A stretch of 64,000 nt of DNA, from NCBI RefSeq assembly GCF_014641615.1, contig NZ_BMIB01000002.1, forward strand, positions 1,472,672-1,536,671, read 5' to 3'. The translations under genes and the position numbers were made by a program. The stretch's first letter is position 1. Each line of letters begins with the position of its first letter. The notes beneath the pieces are model-generated. The model was given only the letters and a program-made list of their open reading frames with translations, was not told where the DNA came from and ran no database searches. Below are positions 44,038 through 53,600 of the stretch, in pieces. The stretch comes from Filimonas zeae (GTDB lineage: Bacteria > Bacteroidota > Bacteroidia > Chitinophagales > Chitinophagaceae).

Positions 44038-44853
44038 TTAAAGAATTAGTGTAAGAAGAAGTAAGATGCGATAAAGCACCCAGGTAAGCGTGGGTATGTA
44101 TCCCACTTTTAACAGGCTGGTACGGCGTACATGTTCCAGCAACATACAGGCAGCTACTGCTAAAAACCAGCCTACACAACCAGCAGCAGATAAAATTCCG
44201 TTGGCATGCAATAGCAGCGCGGGTAACAGCAACAGGCCTCCGGCCAGAGAAATCGTCATCATATTACCCAGATAATCCCATACCGCCTCTTTACGCACTT
44301 TCAGCAGCACCAGGCCCTGAAACAATATCTGACCACCGCAAAAAGCAAACTCCCGGTAAAAGCCTGATTGTGGTATATGGGCAGCGATGGTGCCGGAGTA
44401 CGCAGCCAGAATAGTAGCGGTTACCAACCAGGTTACTATCAGATAAGCAATACGATATTTTTTATGAAATGCGGGCTGCCAGGCAAAAGTGTGTGCGTTT
44501 TCTCCGGCGGGAATAATTACTCTTCTGTTATAAGAGATGAAAGCATACAGGCGGCGCATGCAGGCCGTAAAAAAGCGTGAGGCAAAAAGTGGCTTTGCTA
44601 CAGGAAAAGCATTGCCCAGAATAGTAAACAGGCTTTTTACGCCATAGGTAACCTCACCCGTGTTGCGGTTTACCAGAGCTATCTCGTTTACGGCACGCTG
44701 AATATCTATCTGCGGGCAGGTGGTTACCGCCTGCTGATAGGCTGCTCTGCCATTCCTGTCCAGCATTCCGGCTTTTACAAATGCCCCTGTGTACAGGTTG
44801 CACATGGGGCATTCGGCATCGTATAAAATGAGGTGATCTTTTAACGTTCTCAT
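44038..44853 (-). CDS. DCC-family (DUF393) thiol-disulfide-like membrane protein
   Basis: 271 residues. The first about 125 residues match the DCC1-like domain, named for its D-x-x-C-x-x-C motif, here LYDAECPMCNLYTGAF, a thioredoxin-fold redox site. About four membrane helices follow (about 135-271), so the redox domain is tied to the inner membrane. It is the first gene of the operon with TIGR01777, SRPBCC and FUSC genes. Role unknown. Confidence 0.88.
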   Translation of the reverse strand: MRTLKDHLILYDAECPMCNLYTGAFVKAGMLDRNGRAAYQQAVTTCPQIDIQRAVNEIALVNRNTGEVTYGVKSLFTILGNAFPVAKPLFASRFFTACMRRLYAFISYNRRVIIPAGENAHTFAWQPAFHKKYRIAYLIVTWLVTATILAAYSGTIAAHIPQSGFYREFAFCGGQILFQGLVLLKVRKEAVWDYLGNMMTISLAGGLLLLPALLLHANGILSAAGCVGWFLAVAACMLLEHVRRTSLLKVGYIPTLTWVLYRILLLLTLIL

Positions 44854-44933
44854 ACTTGTAGCGTTTATGATTACACCACAAATATCCGCAAACTTTCCAA
44901 ACTTTCAATATTTTCTGAAAATAAAGAAACATT

Positions 44934-46184
44934 TTATTTTGCAAAGCGCTCCGCGTTAAACGCATCTACCGGCATAGAGGTAGACGTGTTGTTAGCCAGC
45001 TCGCTTACCAGCTTACCGGTAGCAGGCCCCAGACTTAAACCCAGCATAGAATGGCCTGTTGCCACAATGCAGTTAGGGGTTTTCTTCAGCCTGCCAATAT
45101 ACGGCAACCCATCTGCTGAACAGGGGCGGTAGCCATACCATACTGCGCTTGCATCTGGCATGGGTATAGTAAACTGAGGCAGAAAGTTTTTAACCGAAGC
45201 AAGAATACCTTTTACCCGGTTAAGGTTAGGCGGCGCGTTTAAAGAGGTTATTTCCATAGTACCCCCAAAGCGCAGCTTATTACCATCCATAGGTGTAATA
45301 GCCACCCGGCCTTCTGTTAATATAGCTGGGTGTTTCAGTTGATAACCTGAGCTTTCCAGTGTAACAGAATAACCACGGCCACCTACCATAGGTATCGTTG
45401 TTTGCAGCATATCTGCCAGGCCTTTACTCCACGAGCCTGCTGCTATTACCACCAGGTCTGCTTCATAACGTCCCGTGGTGGTGCGTACCGCACTTAAAGT
45501 ATCGCCTTTTTTCTCAAAGCCGGTTACCTCCTGGTTCTTTACCAGTTGCACCTGTTGCTGCTGCAGGTTATCCAGCAGGTTATGCATCAGTTTGCCGGGA
45601 TATAAATGCGCATCACACTTAAAATGTATAGCGCCACGGATGTTCAGTTCTGTACCGGGTTCCATGCTGCTTACTTCTTCTTTGTTCAGTAACGTAACAT
45701 CTAACCCCAGTTGTTTTGCCTGCTCTACCGTATGATGCGCATGTTCTGCATTTTCTTCGGTCTGAAACATTTCCAGCAAACCGCTTTTTTCGTAAGCAAA
45801 GTCAAAGCCGGGCGTTGCTGCCCAGCTATCGTATAAAGATTTACTTAGTAATGCAATGTCACGCAAAGGAACGGCGCTCTTTTCCACATGCTGTGCGTTG
45901 GCACTTTTCATAAACTGCAGGCCCCATTGAATAAGGGCCGCGTTCAAACGGGGTTTTACGTAAAAGGGACTTTGCGAATTGAGCATCCATTTAAAGCCCT
46001 GTTTTACAATACCCGGCGTAGCCATGGGAACAAAGTGGCTGGGGCATACATAACCCGCATTGCCATAAGAGCAGTTATCCAGTAAATCGCCTTTATCTAT
46101 CACCGTTACTTCCCAGCCGCTTTCGCGTAAAAACCACGCTGAGCTTAAACCTATAATACCACCGCCAACAACAATAGCTTTCAT
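44934..46184 (-). CDS. D-hydroxyproline/D-amino acid dehydrogenase, FAD-dependent
   Basis: 416 residues. The N-terminal FAD motif is GGGIIGLSSAWFLRESG and the C-terminal GATGHSMLGLSLGP-type segment closes the DadA-like fold. As the last gene of a cluster with a hydroxyproline epimerase, it most likely oxidises cis-4-hydroxy-D-proline to delta-1-pyrroline-4-hydroxy-2-carboxylate. Electrons probably go to the respiratory chain rather than oxygen. The substrate assignment rests on the neighbours, because D-amino acid dehydrogenases and this enzyme are alike in sequence. Confidence 0.87.
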   Translation of the reverse strand: MKAIVVGGGIIGLSSAWFLRESGWEVTVIDKGDLLDNCSYGNAGYVCPSHFVPMATPGIVKQGFKWMLNSQSPFYVKPRLNAALIQWGLQFMKSANAQHVEKSAVPLRDIALLSKSLYDSWAATPGFDFAYEKSGLLEMFQTEENAEHAHHTVEQAKQLGLDVTLLNKEEVSSMEPGTELNIRGAIHFKCDAHLYPGKLMHNLLDNLQQQQVQLVKNQEVTGFEKKGDTLSAVRTTTGRYEADLVVIAAGSWSKGLADMLQTTIPMVGGRGYSVTLESSGYQLKHPAILTEGRVAITPMDGNKLRFGGTMEITSLNAPPNLNRVKGILASVKNFLPQFTIPMPDASAVWYGYRPCSADGLPYIGRLKKTPNCIVATGHSMLGLSLGPATGKLVSELANNTSTSMPVDAFNAERFAK

Positions 46185-46204
46185 CTGTTGAATTGTTTTA
46201 CTGG

Positions 46205-47206
46205 TTATAATACCTGAAATCCGTAAGCATACGGATCATCTTCTGGGTCAATGGTGATGGTATTGTAACCATATACTTTTGCCCATCCTTCTATACCCGG
46301 CCTTATGGCAGGCTTACCGGCTACAGAAGTTTCTTCTTCTATGGTACCGTTAAAGGTGGAACCGATAATGCTTTCATGTATAAATACATCGCCCTTTTTC
46401 AGTAGCCCTTTGGTATACCACTGCGCCATACGGGCAGAGGTACCAGTGCCGCAGGGGCTGCGGTCAATCGCCTTATCGCCATAAAACACGGCATTGCGCG
46501 CTGTAGAAGCAGGGTTTAGTACCGCGCCTGTCCACAACACATGCGAGCAGCCATTAATGGTAGCATTATCAGGATGTTCAAAGTGATATTTCGCATTAAT
46601 GCGGGTACGCATTTCGCGCGCCCAGGCAATCAGTTTATCTGCACTGTAATGTTCCAGTCCCTTAAAGTTCTTCTGTACATCTACAATAGCATAAAAGTTA
46701 CCACCGTAAGCCACATCAAATACCAGCTCGCCCAGGTCGGGGCAGTCTATGGTAAGTTCTGCCTTATCCAGATAAGCAGGTACATTGGTAAGCTTTACGC
46801 TTTTTACTTTAGGGCCTTCCTGTTTGTACTCAATCATTACCAGGCCGGCAGGCGCTTCCATACGCACAATGCCTGGCACCTTTGGTACAATCAGGCCTTC
46901 TTCAATAGCAGCGGTAATAGTACCTATGGTGCCGTGGCCACACATGGGCAGGCAACCACTGGTTTCTATAAACAATACTGCCACATCGTTGGCTTTATCA
47001 TGCGGCGGATATAAAATACTTCCGCTCATCATATCGTGGCCCCTGGGTTCAAACATCAGCCCCTTTCTAATCCAGTCGTACTGTGCCAGAAAGTGCTGTC
47101 GTTTTTCACTCATGTTATTCCCTTCCAGCAGTGGGCCACCGCCCGCTACCAACCTTACCGGGTTACCACACGTATGCGCATCTACACAGAAGAATGTTTT
47201 TTTCAT
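46205..47206 (-). CDS. 4-hydroxyproline 2-epimerase (proline racemase family)
   Basis: 333 residues, the usual length. Both acid/base cysteines are present: Cys89 in PMCGHGT and Cys252 in SPCGTGTS. Two cysteines fit an epimerase or racemase. Trans-3-hydroxyproline dehydratases of this family carry Thr at the second position. It interconverts trans-4-hydroxy-L-proline and cis-4-hydroxy-D-proline, the entry step of the pathway. It is between the dehydrogenase gene (20 bp) and the aldehyde dehydrogenase gene (adjacent). Confidence 0.92.
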   Translation of the reverse strand: MKKTFFCVDAHTCGNPVRLVAGGGPLLEGNNMSEKRQHFLAQYDWIRKGLMFEPRGHDMMSGSILYPPHDKANDVAVLFIETSGCLPMCGHGTIGTITAAIEEGLIVPKVPGIVRMEAPAGLVMIEYKQEGPKVKSVKLTNVPAYLDKAELTIDCPDLGELVFDVAYGGNFYAIVDVQKNFKGLEHYSADKLIAWAREMRTRINAKYHFEHPDNATINGCSHVLWTGAVLNPASTARNAVFYGDKAIDRSPCGTGTSARMAQWYTKGLLKKGDVFIHESIIGSTFNGTIEEETSVAGKPAIRPGIEGWAKVYGYNTITIDPEDDPYAYGFQVL

Positions 47207-48697
47207 TTACAGGGCGGCGTTGGTGAGTTGATTGTTTACAGTACGCCATATCTTCAGCGGATTGGCATTTTTAAGTGCATCGGGCAGCAGTGCATCAGGA
47301 AAGCCCTGATAACACAGCGGGCGTACCCAGCGCTGAATAGCAGTGCTGCCTACCGAAGTAAAACGCGCATCGGTAGTAGCCGGATAAGGCCCGCCATGTA
47401 CCATAGCAGCACAAACTTCCACACCGGTAGGGGCGCTGTTGATGATGATACGGCCTGCCAGTGACTGTTGTATTTCTACAATATCCTGATGTGCAGCCAG
47501 ATCTTCTTCTGTAGCCATTAAGGTGGTAGTCAGCTGGCCTTTTACCTGCGCCAGTACTTCTTTCAACTCCTCTTTGTCTGCACATTCCACTACCAGTGAA
47601 AACGGACCAAACACTTCCTCTTTGAAAACAGGGTTGGCTATAAATGCCTGTGCCTGCACTCTGGCAATGACCGGTAACGGCGCAATAGCACCTGCTTCCT
47701 GGGCAGATTGTACCAGTAACTCTGCATCCTGCTGCTCCAGCAAGGTGTTTACATTACGCTGCCATGCCTTATAAATACCCTCGTGCAACATAGACTGGGG
47801 CGCTACCCTTTTTATTTCATCGCTTAACGATTGCAGAAATTCATTCAGTCCCTCGCCTTTAATAGCCAGTAGCAAGCCAGGGTTGGTACAGAACTGCCCC
47901 ATGCCCAGCGTGATAGAAGCCGCATACTGTTGTGCCAGCTGCTGTGGCTGTTGCCTGAGTTTACCGGGAAACAAAACCACGGGGTTGATGCTGCTCATTT
48001 CTGCAAATACCGGAATAGGGCGCTCCCTTTCGTTGGCATAACGCCATATAGCTTTGCCACCTGCCAGTGAGCCGGTAAAGCCTACAGCGGTAGTCAGTTC
48101 CTGCTGTACCAGCGCTTTGGCCAGGTGTATGCCGGTATCAGATACATGCTGCACCAGATGCTGAGGCAGTTTACAGGTAGCAATTGCCTGCTGTATAGCT
48201 TCAAACATTCTTTGCGAAGTTTTTTCATGCGCAGGGTGCGCTTTTACCACTACGCTGCAGCCCGCTGCCAGCGCACTGGCAGTATCGCCACCGGCGGTAG
48301 AAAAAGCAAAAGGAAAATTGCTGGCGCCGAATACAATTACCGGCCCCATAGGTACCAGCATTTTGCGTATATCGGGCCTGGCAGGCGTACGCGTATCGTC
48401 TGCCGTATCAATAGCCGCTTCCACCCAGCTGCCTTCCTGCAGCAGGTTGGCAAACAATTGTAACTGCCCGGTGGTGCGCGATATTTCGCCGTTCAGCCTG
48501 GGCAGTGGCAAATGGGTTTCTTCATGCGCGGCGGCAACCAGTTCTTCCCTGGCTGCCTCAATTGCAGCACTTATCTGCTGCAGAAATACCGCTCTTGCAT
48601 GGGCATCTACTTTCTTATATGCCTCAAAAGCCTGCTGCGCTTGCTGCATTACTGCAGCAGCGGCAGCCACATAATCTGTCAATACTTCGTTTGCCAT
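47207..48697 (-). CDS. alpha-ketoglutaric semialdehyde dehydrogenase (NADP+)
   Basis: 496 residues of the aldehyde dehydrogenase superfamily. The NADP site VFGASNFPFAFSTAGGDTASALAAG, general-base Glu in VFAEMSSINPV and catalytic Cys in GMGQFCTNPG are all visible. These, together with the lack of a strong EGG motif, place it with the KGSADH group that ends hydroxyproline, arabinose and glucarate degradation. It converts 2-oxoglutarate semialdehyde to 2-oxoglutarate, which feeds the TCA cycle. Confidence 0.9.
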   Translation of the reverse strand: MANEVLTDYVAAAAAVMQQAQQAFEAYKKVDAHARAVFLQQISAAIEAAREELVAAAHEETHLPLPRLNGEISRTTGQLQLFANLLQEGSWVEAAIDTADDTRTPARPDIRKMLVPMGPVIVFGASNFPFAFSTAGGDTASALAAGCSVVVKAHPAHEKTSQRMFEAIQQAIATCKLPQHLVQHVSDTGIHLAKALVQQELTTAVGFTGSLAGGKAIWRYANERERPIPVFAEMSSINPVVLFPGKLRQQPQQLAQQYAASITLGMGQFCTNPGLLLAIKGEGLNEFLQSLSDEIKRVAPQSMLHEGIYKAWQRNVNTLLEQQDAELLVQSAQEAGAIAPLPVIARVQAQAFIANPVFKEEVFGPFSLVVECADKEELKEVLAQVKGQLTTTLMATEEDLAAHQDIVEIQQSLAGRIIINSAPTGVEVCAAMVHGGPYPATTDARFTSVGSTAIQRWVRPLCYQGFPDALLPDALKNANPLKIWRTVNNQLTNAAL

Positions 48698-48720
48698 GCG
48701 GTTCGGTTGCTGTTAAGCAA

Positions 48721-49641
48721 TTAGTTTATGGTAATAGATAAGTAATCGGGCAATTGCGGGCGTTTAGCCAATGCGGTATTGATAACGTTCAGAATGCGTT
48801 CTCTCTCTTCTCCAACCAATGTTAGTCTTGGTGCTCTTACAAACTCGGTACCTATACCCGCCTGGGCTTCAGCCAGTTTAATATACTGCACTAATTTAGG
48901 ATGAATATCTAATTCCAGCAAAGGCATAAACCAACGGTATATTCTGGTAGCCTCTTCTGTTCTGCCGGCTTTGGTTAAACGGTAAATAGCCACGGTTTCG
49001 CGGGGGAAAGCGCATACCAGACCAGCCACCCAGCCATTTGCACCCAGCAGCAATTCTTCCATAGCAATGGTATCTACACCACATAGAATAGCGAATCTGT
49101 CGCCAAAACGATTAATCATTCTGGTAACGTTGGTAACGTCTCTGCTCGATTCTTTTACCGCCTGAATGTTGGGTATCTCTGCCAGTTCAGCAAACATATC
49201 CAGTGTAACTTCTATTTTATAGTCTACAGGGTTATTATATATCATTACCGGCAGGCTGGTAGCAGCTGCCACGGCTTTAAAGTAAGTAACGGTTTCGCGG
49301 TCATCTGCCTTGTAACGCATAGGCGGTAACAGCATTAAACCTTTTGCTCCCCATTCTGCGGCCAGCTTAGCCTGCCGTATTGCTTCTGTGGTAACACTTT
49401 CGGCAATGTTTAACACCACCGGAATGTTGCCTGCAAGGCTAATAGCCGTTTTTACCAGCAGTTCTTTTTCGGCTGTAGTTATTACGCTGGCCTCGCCCAG
49501 GCTTCCGCCTAACACAATACCATCAACGCCTGCGGCCAGTTGTTCTTTAAGGTTGGCTGAAAATCCTTCCAGGTCCAATTCTCCCTCAGCAGTAAATTTG
49601 GTTGTAATTGCCGGGAACACTCCCTTCCACTGTAGACTCAT
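48721..49641 (-). CDS. DapA-family 1-pyrroline-4-hydroxy-2-carboxylate deaminase
   Basis: 306 residues from the ATG at 49641 (MSLQWKGVFPAI). An upstream in-frame ATG at 49689 adds 16 unconserved residues. The TIM-barrel shows GGSLGEASVITTAEK, MIYNNPVDYKI with the catalytic Tyr, and the Schiff-base Lys in IQAVKESSRD. The cluster points to the deaminating step: pyrroline-4-hydroxy-2-carboxylate to 2-oxoglutarate semialdehyde. By itself the protein could equally be a dihydrodipicolinate synthase homologue. First gene of the operon, 24 bp ahead of the aldehyde dehydrogenase gene. Confidence 0.88.
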   Translation of the reverse strand: MSLQWKGVFPAITTKFTAEGELDLEGFSANLKEQLAAGVDGIVLGGSLGEASVITTAEKELLVKTAISLAGNIPVVLNIAESVTTEAIRQAKLAAEWGAKGLMLLPPMRYKADDRETVTYFKAVAAATSLPVMIYNNPVDYKIEVTLDMFAELAEIPNIQAVKESSRDVTNVTRMINRFGDRFAILCGVDTIAMEELLLGANGWVAGLVCAFPRETVAIYRLTKAGRTEEATRIYRWFMPLLELDIHPKLVQYIKLAEAQAGIGTEFVRAPRLTLVGEERERILNVINTALAKRPQLPDYLSITIN

Positions 49642-49713
49642 AAATGTTTTTTTCAAAATTAAACGGCAGCACCCGGCAGCTATTCGCATTTATTAGTAAT
49701 TTACTTTCATATT

Positions 49714-49751
49714 TTAACCCATAACGGTTACCTATTCATTTACGGGGTTAA
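49714..49751. promoter_or_regulatory. possible AraC-family operator between the hyp operon and its regulator
   Basis: Inverted half-sites TTAACCC (49714-49720) and GGGTTAA (49745-49751), with a further TAACC/GGTTA pair (49715-49719, 49726-49730), in the 157-bp divergent spacer. The minus strand also has a TAATTTTG -7 element at 49661-49654. Binding by the adjacent AraC protein is inferred. Confidence 0.45.
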
Positions 49752-49798
49752 TTTCTGCTTATAAAACTGCTTCTGTTCCGCCAACAAAAAAATGAGTT

Positions 49799-50680
49799 AT
49801 GAAAGTTCTTCAGTTTACCATACCTGTAGCACATGATAAAACCATCATTGTGCAGAAAGACATTCTGCCACATTTCTATCCGCATTTACACAGGCATGAA
49901 GAGATACAGCTTACCTGGGTACAAAAAGGAGAAGGCACATTAATAGCAGAAAACAACATGCATGCTTTTGGGCATAATGAAATTTTCTGGCTGGGTGCCA
50001 ATCAGCCGCATTTGTTTAAAAACGATCCTTCTTACTTTACCGGCAGAAGTAAGAAAACCATTCAGTCGCTCACCATCTTCTTTAACCCCGATGGCAAGCT
50101 GGGGCCGGTGTTTAACCTGGAAGAACTGAAAAACATACGTTCCTTTTTAAGCAAGTATCAGCACGGCTTTAAGTTACCCGAAACTATGGTGGCGGAAGTA
50201 GCTGCCTGTATGCTGCGTATACAGCAAAGCAAACCGGTAGATCAGTTTATTCATTTTATTGAATTGCTGAAACAGCTGCAGGGTGCCACGCAACTGGAAC
50301 CGCTGGTGTCTGGTTCCAGACTGTCTTCTGTAAGCGACCACGAAGGGCTGCGTATAGGGCATATTTACAACTACATTATGCAGCATTACGATACCGATAT
50401 TATGCTGGAAGATATTGCCAAACATGCCCACATGACACCACAGGCATTCTGCCGTTATTTTAAAAAACATACCCGCCTTACTTTTGTGGCTTTTCTGAAT
50501 GAGGTGCGTATTAACGAGGCCTGCAAAAAACTGGCAGATGGTACGTACGATAGTATTTCTACCGTAGCCTACCATTGTGGCTTTAACAGTATCACCAACT
50601 TTAACCGCGTGTTTAAAACGGTTACCGGCAAATCGCCCAGAGACTATATCAGAGAATACTCCTTACCCGGTTACGATTAA
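49799..50680 (+). CDS. AraC-family regulator of hydroxyproline catabolism
   Basis: 293 residues. An N-terminal cupin-like sensor domain (about 20-130; FYPHLHRHEEIQLTWVQKGEG) is followed by the double helix-turn-helix AraC domain (about 185-285) with EDIAKHAHMTPQAFCRYFKKHTRLTF and STVAYHCGFNSITNFNRVFKTVTGKSP. It is divergent from the hydroxyproline operon, so it most probably activates that operon in response to a pathway metabolite. It ends 13 bp from the convergent SNF2 gene. Confidence 0.9.
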   Translation: MKVLQFTIPVAHDKTIIVQKDILPHFYPHLHRHEEIQLTWVQKGEGTLIAENNMHAFGHNEIFWLGANQPHLFKNDPSYFTGRSKKTIQSLTIFFNPDGKLGPVFNLEELKNIRSFLSKYQHGFKLPETMVAEVAACMLRIQQSKPVDQFIHFIELLKQLQGATQLEPLVSGSRLSSVSDHEGLRIGHIYNYIMQHYDTDIMLEDIAKHAHMTPQAFCRYFKKHTRLTFVAFLNEVRINEACKKLADGTYDSISTVAYHCGFNSITNFNRVFKTVTGKSPRDYIREYSLPGYD

Positions 50681-50693
50681 TGAATTACTGTAT

Positions 50694-53600
50694 TTAACTA
50701 AGCAGGGCCAGCAGGTCTTTTTTGCCCAGCTCTTTAAAATAAGAAGCATCAGTTTTTACCAGGTCGCCAACCAACTCTTTTTTGGTGGCCTGTAGTTTTT
50801 GTATTTTCTCCTCCACCGTATCGGGGCAAATAAGGCGAATAGCAATTACTTTCTTCTTTTGCCCTATACGGTAGCTGCGGTCAATTGCCTGATCTTCCAC
50901 CGCCGGATTCCACCACGGATCAACCAGATACACATAATCAGCCTCTGTAAGGTTAAGGCCGGTGCCTCCCGCTTTCAGGCTTATCAGAAATACACGTATT
51001 TCTTCTTTCTCTCTGAATTCATTCACCACCGCCTCTCTGTTTACCGTACTGCCGGTAAGGTAGCTGAAGGCAATGTTCTCTTTTTCCAGTTCTGTCTTTA
51101 TCAGTTCCAGCATAGATACAAACTGCGAAAACACCAGCACTTTATGCCTGCCCGTTTTCTCTTTCAGCTGCTGTGTCAGTATTTCAATTTTGGAAGAAGC
51201 ATTGCCCCACAGATTATCTTCCGGCAATAGTGCGGGTGAGTTGCAAATCTGCCGCAACCGGGTAATACCTTTCAGCACATACATAGCTGCTTTAGGCATG
51301 TCGTCATCATCCTTGCCTTCAATATAATCGCGCAGTTCTTTTTCGCTGGCATCATACGCTTTGCGCTGCTCAGGGCCCATGGGGCAGTACACCACCATTT
51401 CCGTTTTCTCCGGTAATTCTGTAGCAACCTGCTGCTTGCTGCGGCGCAGTAAAAATGGATTGATAATATTCTGTAAGGCTGCTGCCCGTTTATTGTCTTT
51501 AAACCTGTCAATAGGTATAGCAAATATGTCGCGGAAATACTGTTTACCACCCAGCAGGCCGGGGCAGGCAAAAGAAAGCTGCCCGTACAGGTCAAACGTA
51601 TTGTTCTCTACCGGTGTGCCCGAAACAGCAATGCGGTTACGGCATTGCAACAGGCACATGGCTTTGTAACGCTGCGACTCTGCATTTTTTATATTCTGCG
51701 ATTCATCGGCTATTACATAGTTAAACGTAAAAGACTTCAGGCATTTAATATCCGATACCAGTGTACTGTAGGTGGTAATAACTACTTCGTACGCAGCAAA
51801 CGTACTGCTGTCTGTTTCGCGGTCTGTACCATGGTGTATGTATAGTTTTACGGAAGGGGCAAACTTTTCCAGCTCTTCCCGCCAGTTAAACACCAGCGAT
51901 GCAGGTACTACTATCAGGTTGGTGTTGTTGGTTACCTTTTCGCGTTGCGATAGTATAAAAGCTATCAGCTGTATAGATTTGCCCAGGCCCATGTCATCTG
52001 CCAGGCAACCACCAAAATTAAAAGAGTCCAGAAAGTTTAACCAGTTAAGCCCCTGCCATTGGTAATGCCGCAACGTGCCCTGTAAGGCCTCCGGCACCGG
52101 AATTTCTTCAATGGACTCAAAGCGGGCAAAACGCAGGGCGTAGTTCTTCAGCTCCTCCTGTACTTCCGCATCCAGCATGCTTTCATCAAACAACTGGTTT
52201 ACGGCAGAAAAGCATATTTTAGGTATGGTCAATATTTCGCCATCTATTTCACCGGCGTTAAAGTACTCCGCCATTTTGTGCATCCACGCTTCGGGTAATA
52301 TACCCAGGGTACCATCATCCAGCTCTACATACCGGCTTTTGTTCTTTACCGCTTTATGCAGCTTTTTCAGCGAAGCCTTTCTTTTACCAAACACCGCCTC
52401 AATATTGGCATTAAACCAGTTGGCGCCACTGAGCACATGTATCTGAATATTTACTTTATACGGGTTAAGGCGGTTGTTCTGCAGATCGTTAAAACCATAA
52501 ATGGTAATCCCTTCTGCCCGCCAGTGTTCAAATACATTTAAAAACCATTCTTCCTGTAAAAACTGCGATTTGTGCAGGTAAAACCAGGTAAGCTCATTAT
52601 CTACCTGTTCAAAAAAATCAGGATGTTGCTTTATCAGTAAAGCGGTAAATGCCAGTTCGGCGGCATCATCGCGCTGCACCGTAAACAAATGGCCTTTATT
52701 ATCGGCTGCATAAATCTGTTTTTTGGTGCGTATAGCAATCTCTACCTCTCCATACCGCATTACAGGGTTAACCAGTACATAGTTCTCCGATTCGCTCAGG
52801 TAAATCATTTTCTCATACGGCTTATCCATTCCCTGCTCCTGCAACTGCTCTCTGGTAGCAGGCTTCATATAGGTATAGAAAACAGAAACGGCATCTTCCA
52901 GCTGCTCCAGTATCTCCCGCTGAAAAGCCGGGAATTTGCTTTCGTGCAGCATAAGGCAGTAGTGATGCTGTTTAAAAAACAACAGCAGCTTTAACAGCTG
53001 ATACGTAGCAGGCAAATAGTAAGTATTGGCTACCACTATAAACGCATCAAACTGCATAGGCAGGACCTTAAAATCCAGCGCATGGCCTTCTATGGTAACC
53101 TGTAAAGCCAGCTCGTAAAAGTTGCCCTTTTTATCTACCACTACGGTTATGTGATGTATCAGTTCGCCTATAGTAACCGGCTCTACGCTGGAGGCGGTTA
53201 CGTTATCACCAGCCTCACTGTTATGCCGGTAAAAAGGATATCCGGCAGGATTTTTAACAATAGCCCGCAGCGCGTTAAAATCTGTTGCCGCTTCGCTATC
53301 CTTTGCCTGGTTCAAAAACCGGCTTAACCCTGTAAAAAACTTTACCTCCTGTGCATGATCGGTACGCCACAGATAATCCAGCGGGTTTACAGCCTGCATA
53401 GGATTTTTCAGCTTACCGGCTTTGGTCATTTCCGATTTATATAACTCTACCACCAGATGCCGGTAATACCTGTGTTGCCGCAGCACCACTGCCACCACTT
53501 CTTTTTCGTCAGGCTTTATGCGAAGCAACCCCGGTGTGGTACCTGCGGCCAGTAACTGCTGCTGCAGGTAGCGCGTGCTATCGGCTGTAATGGGAAACAA

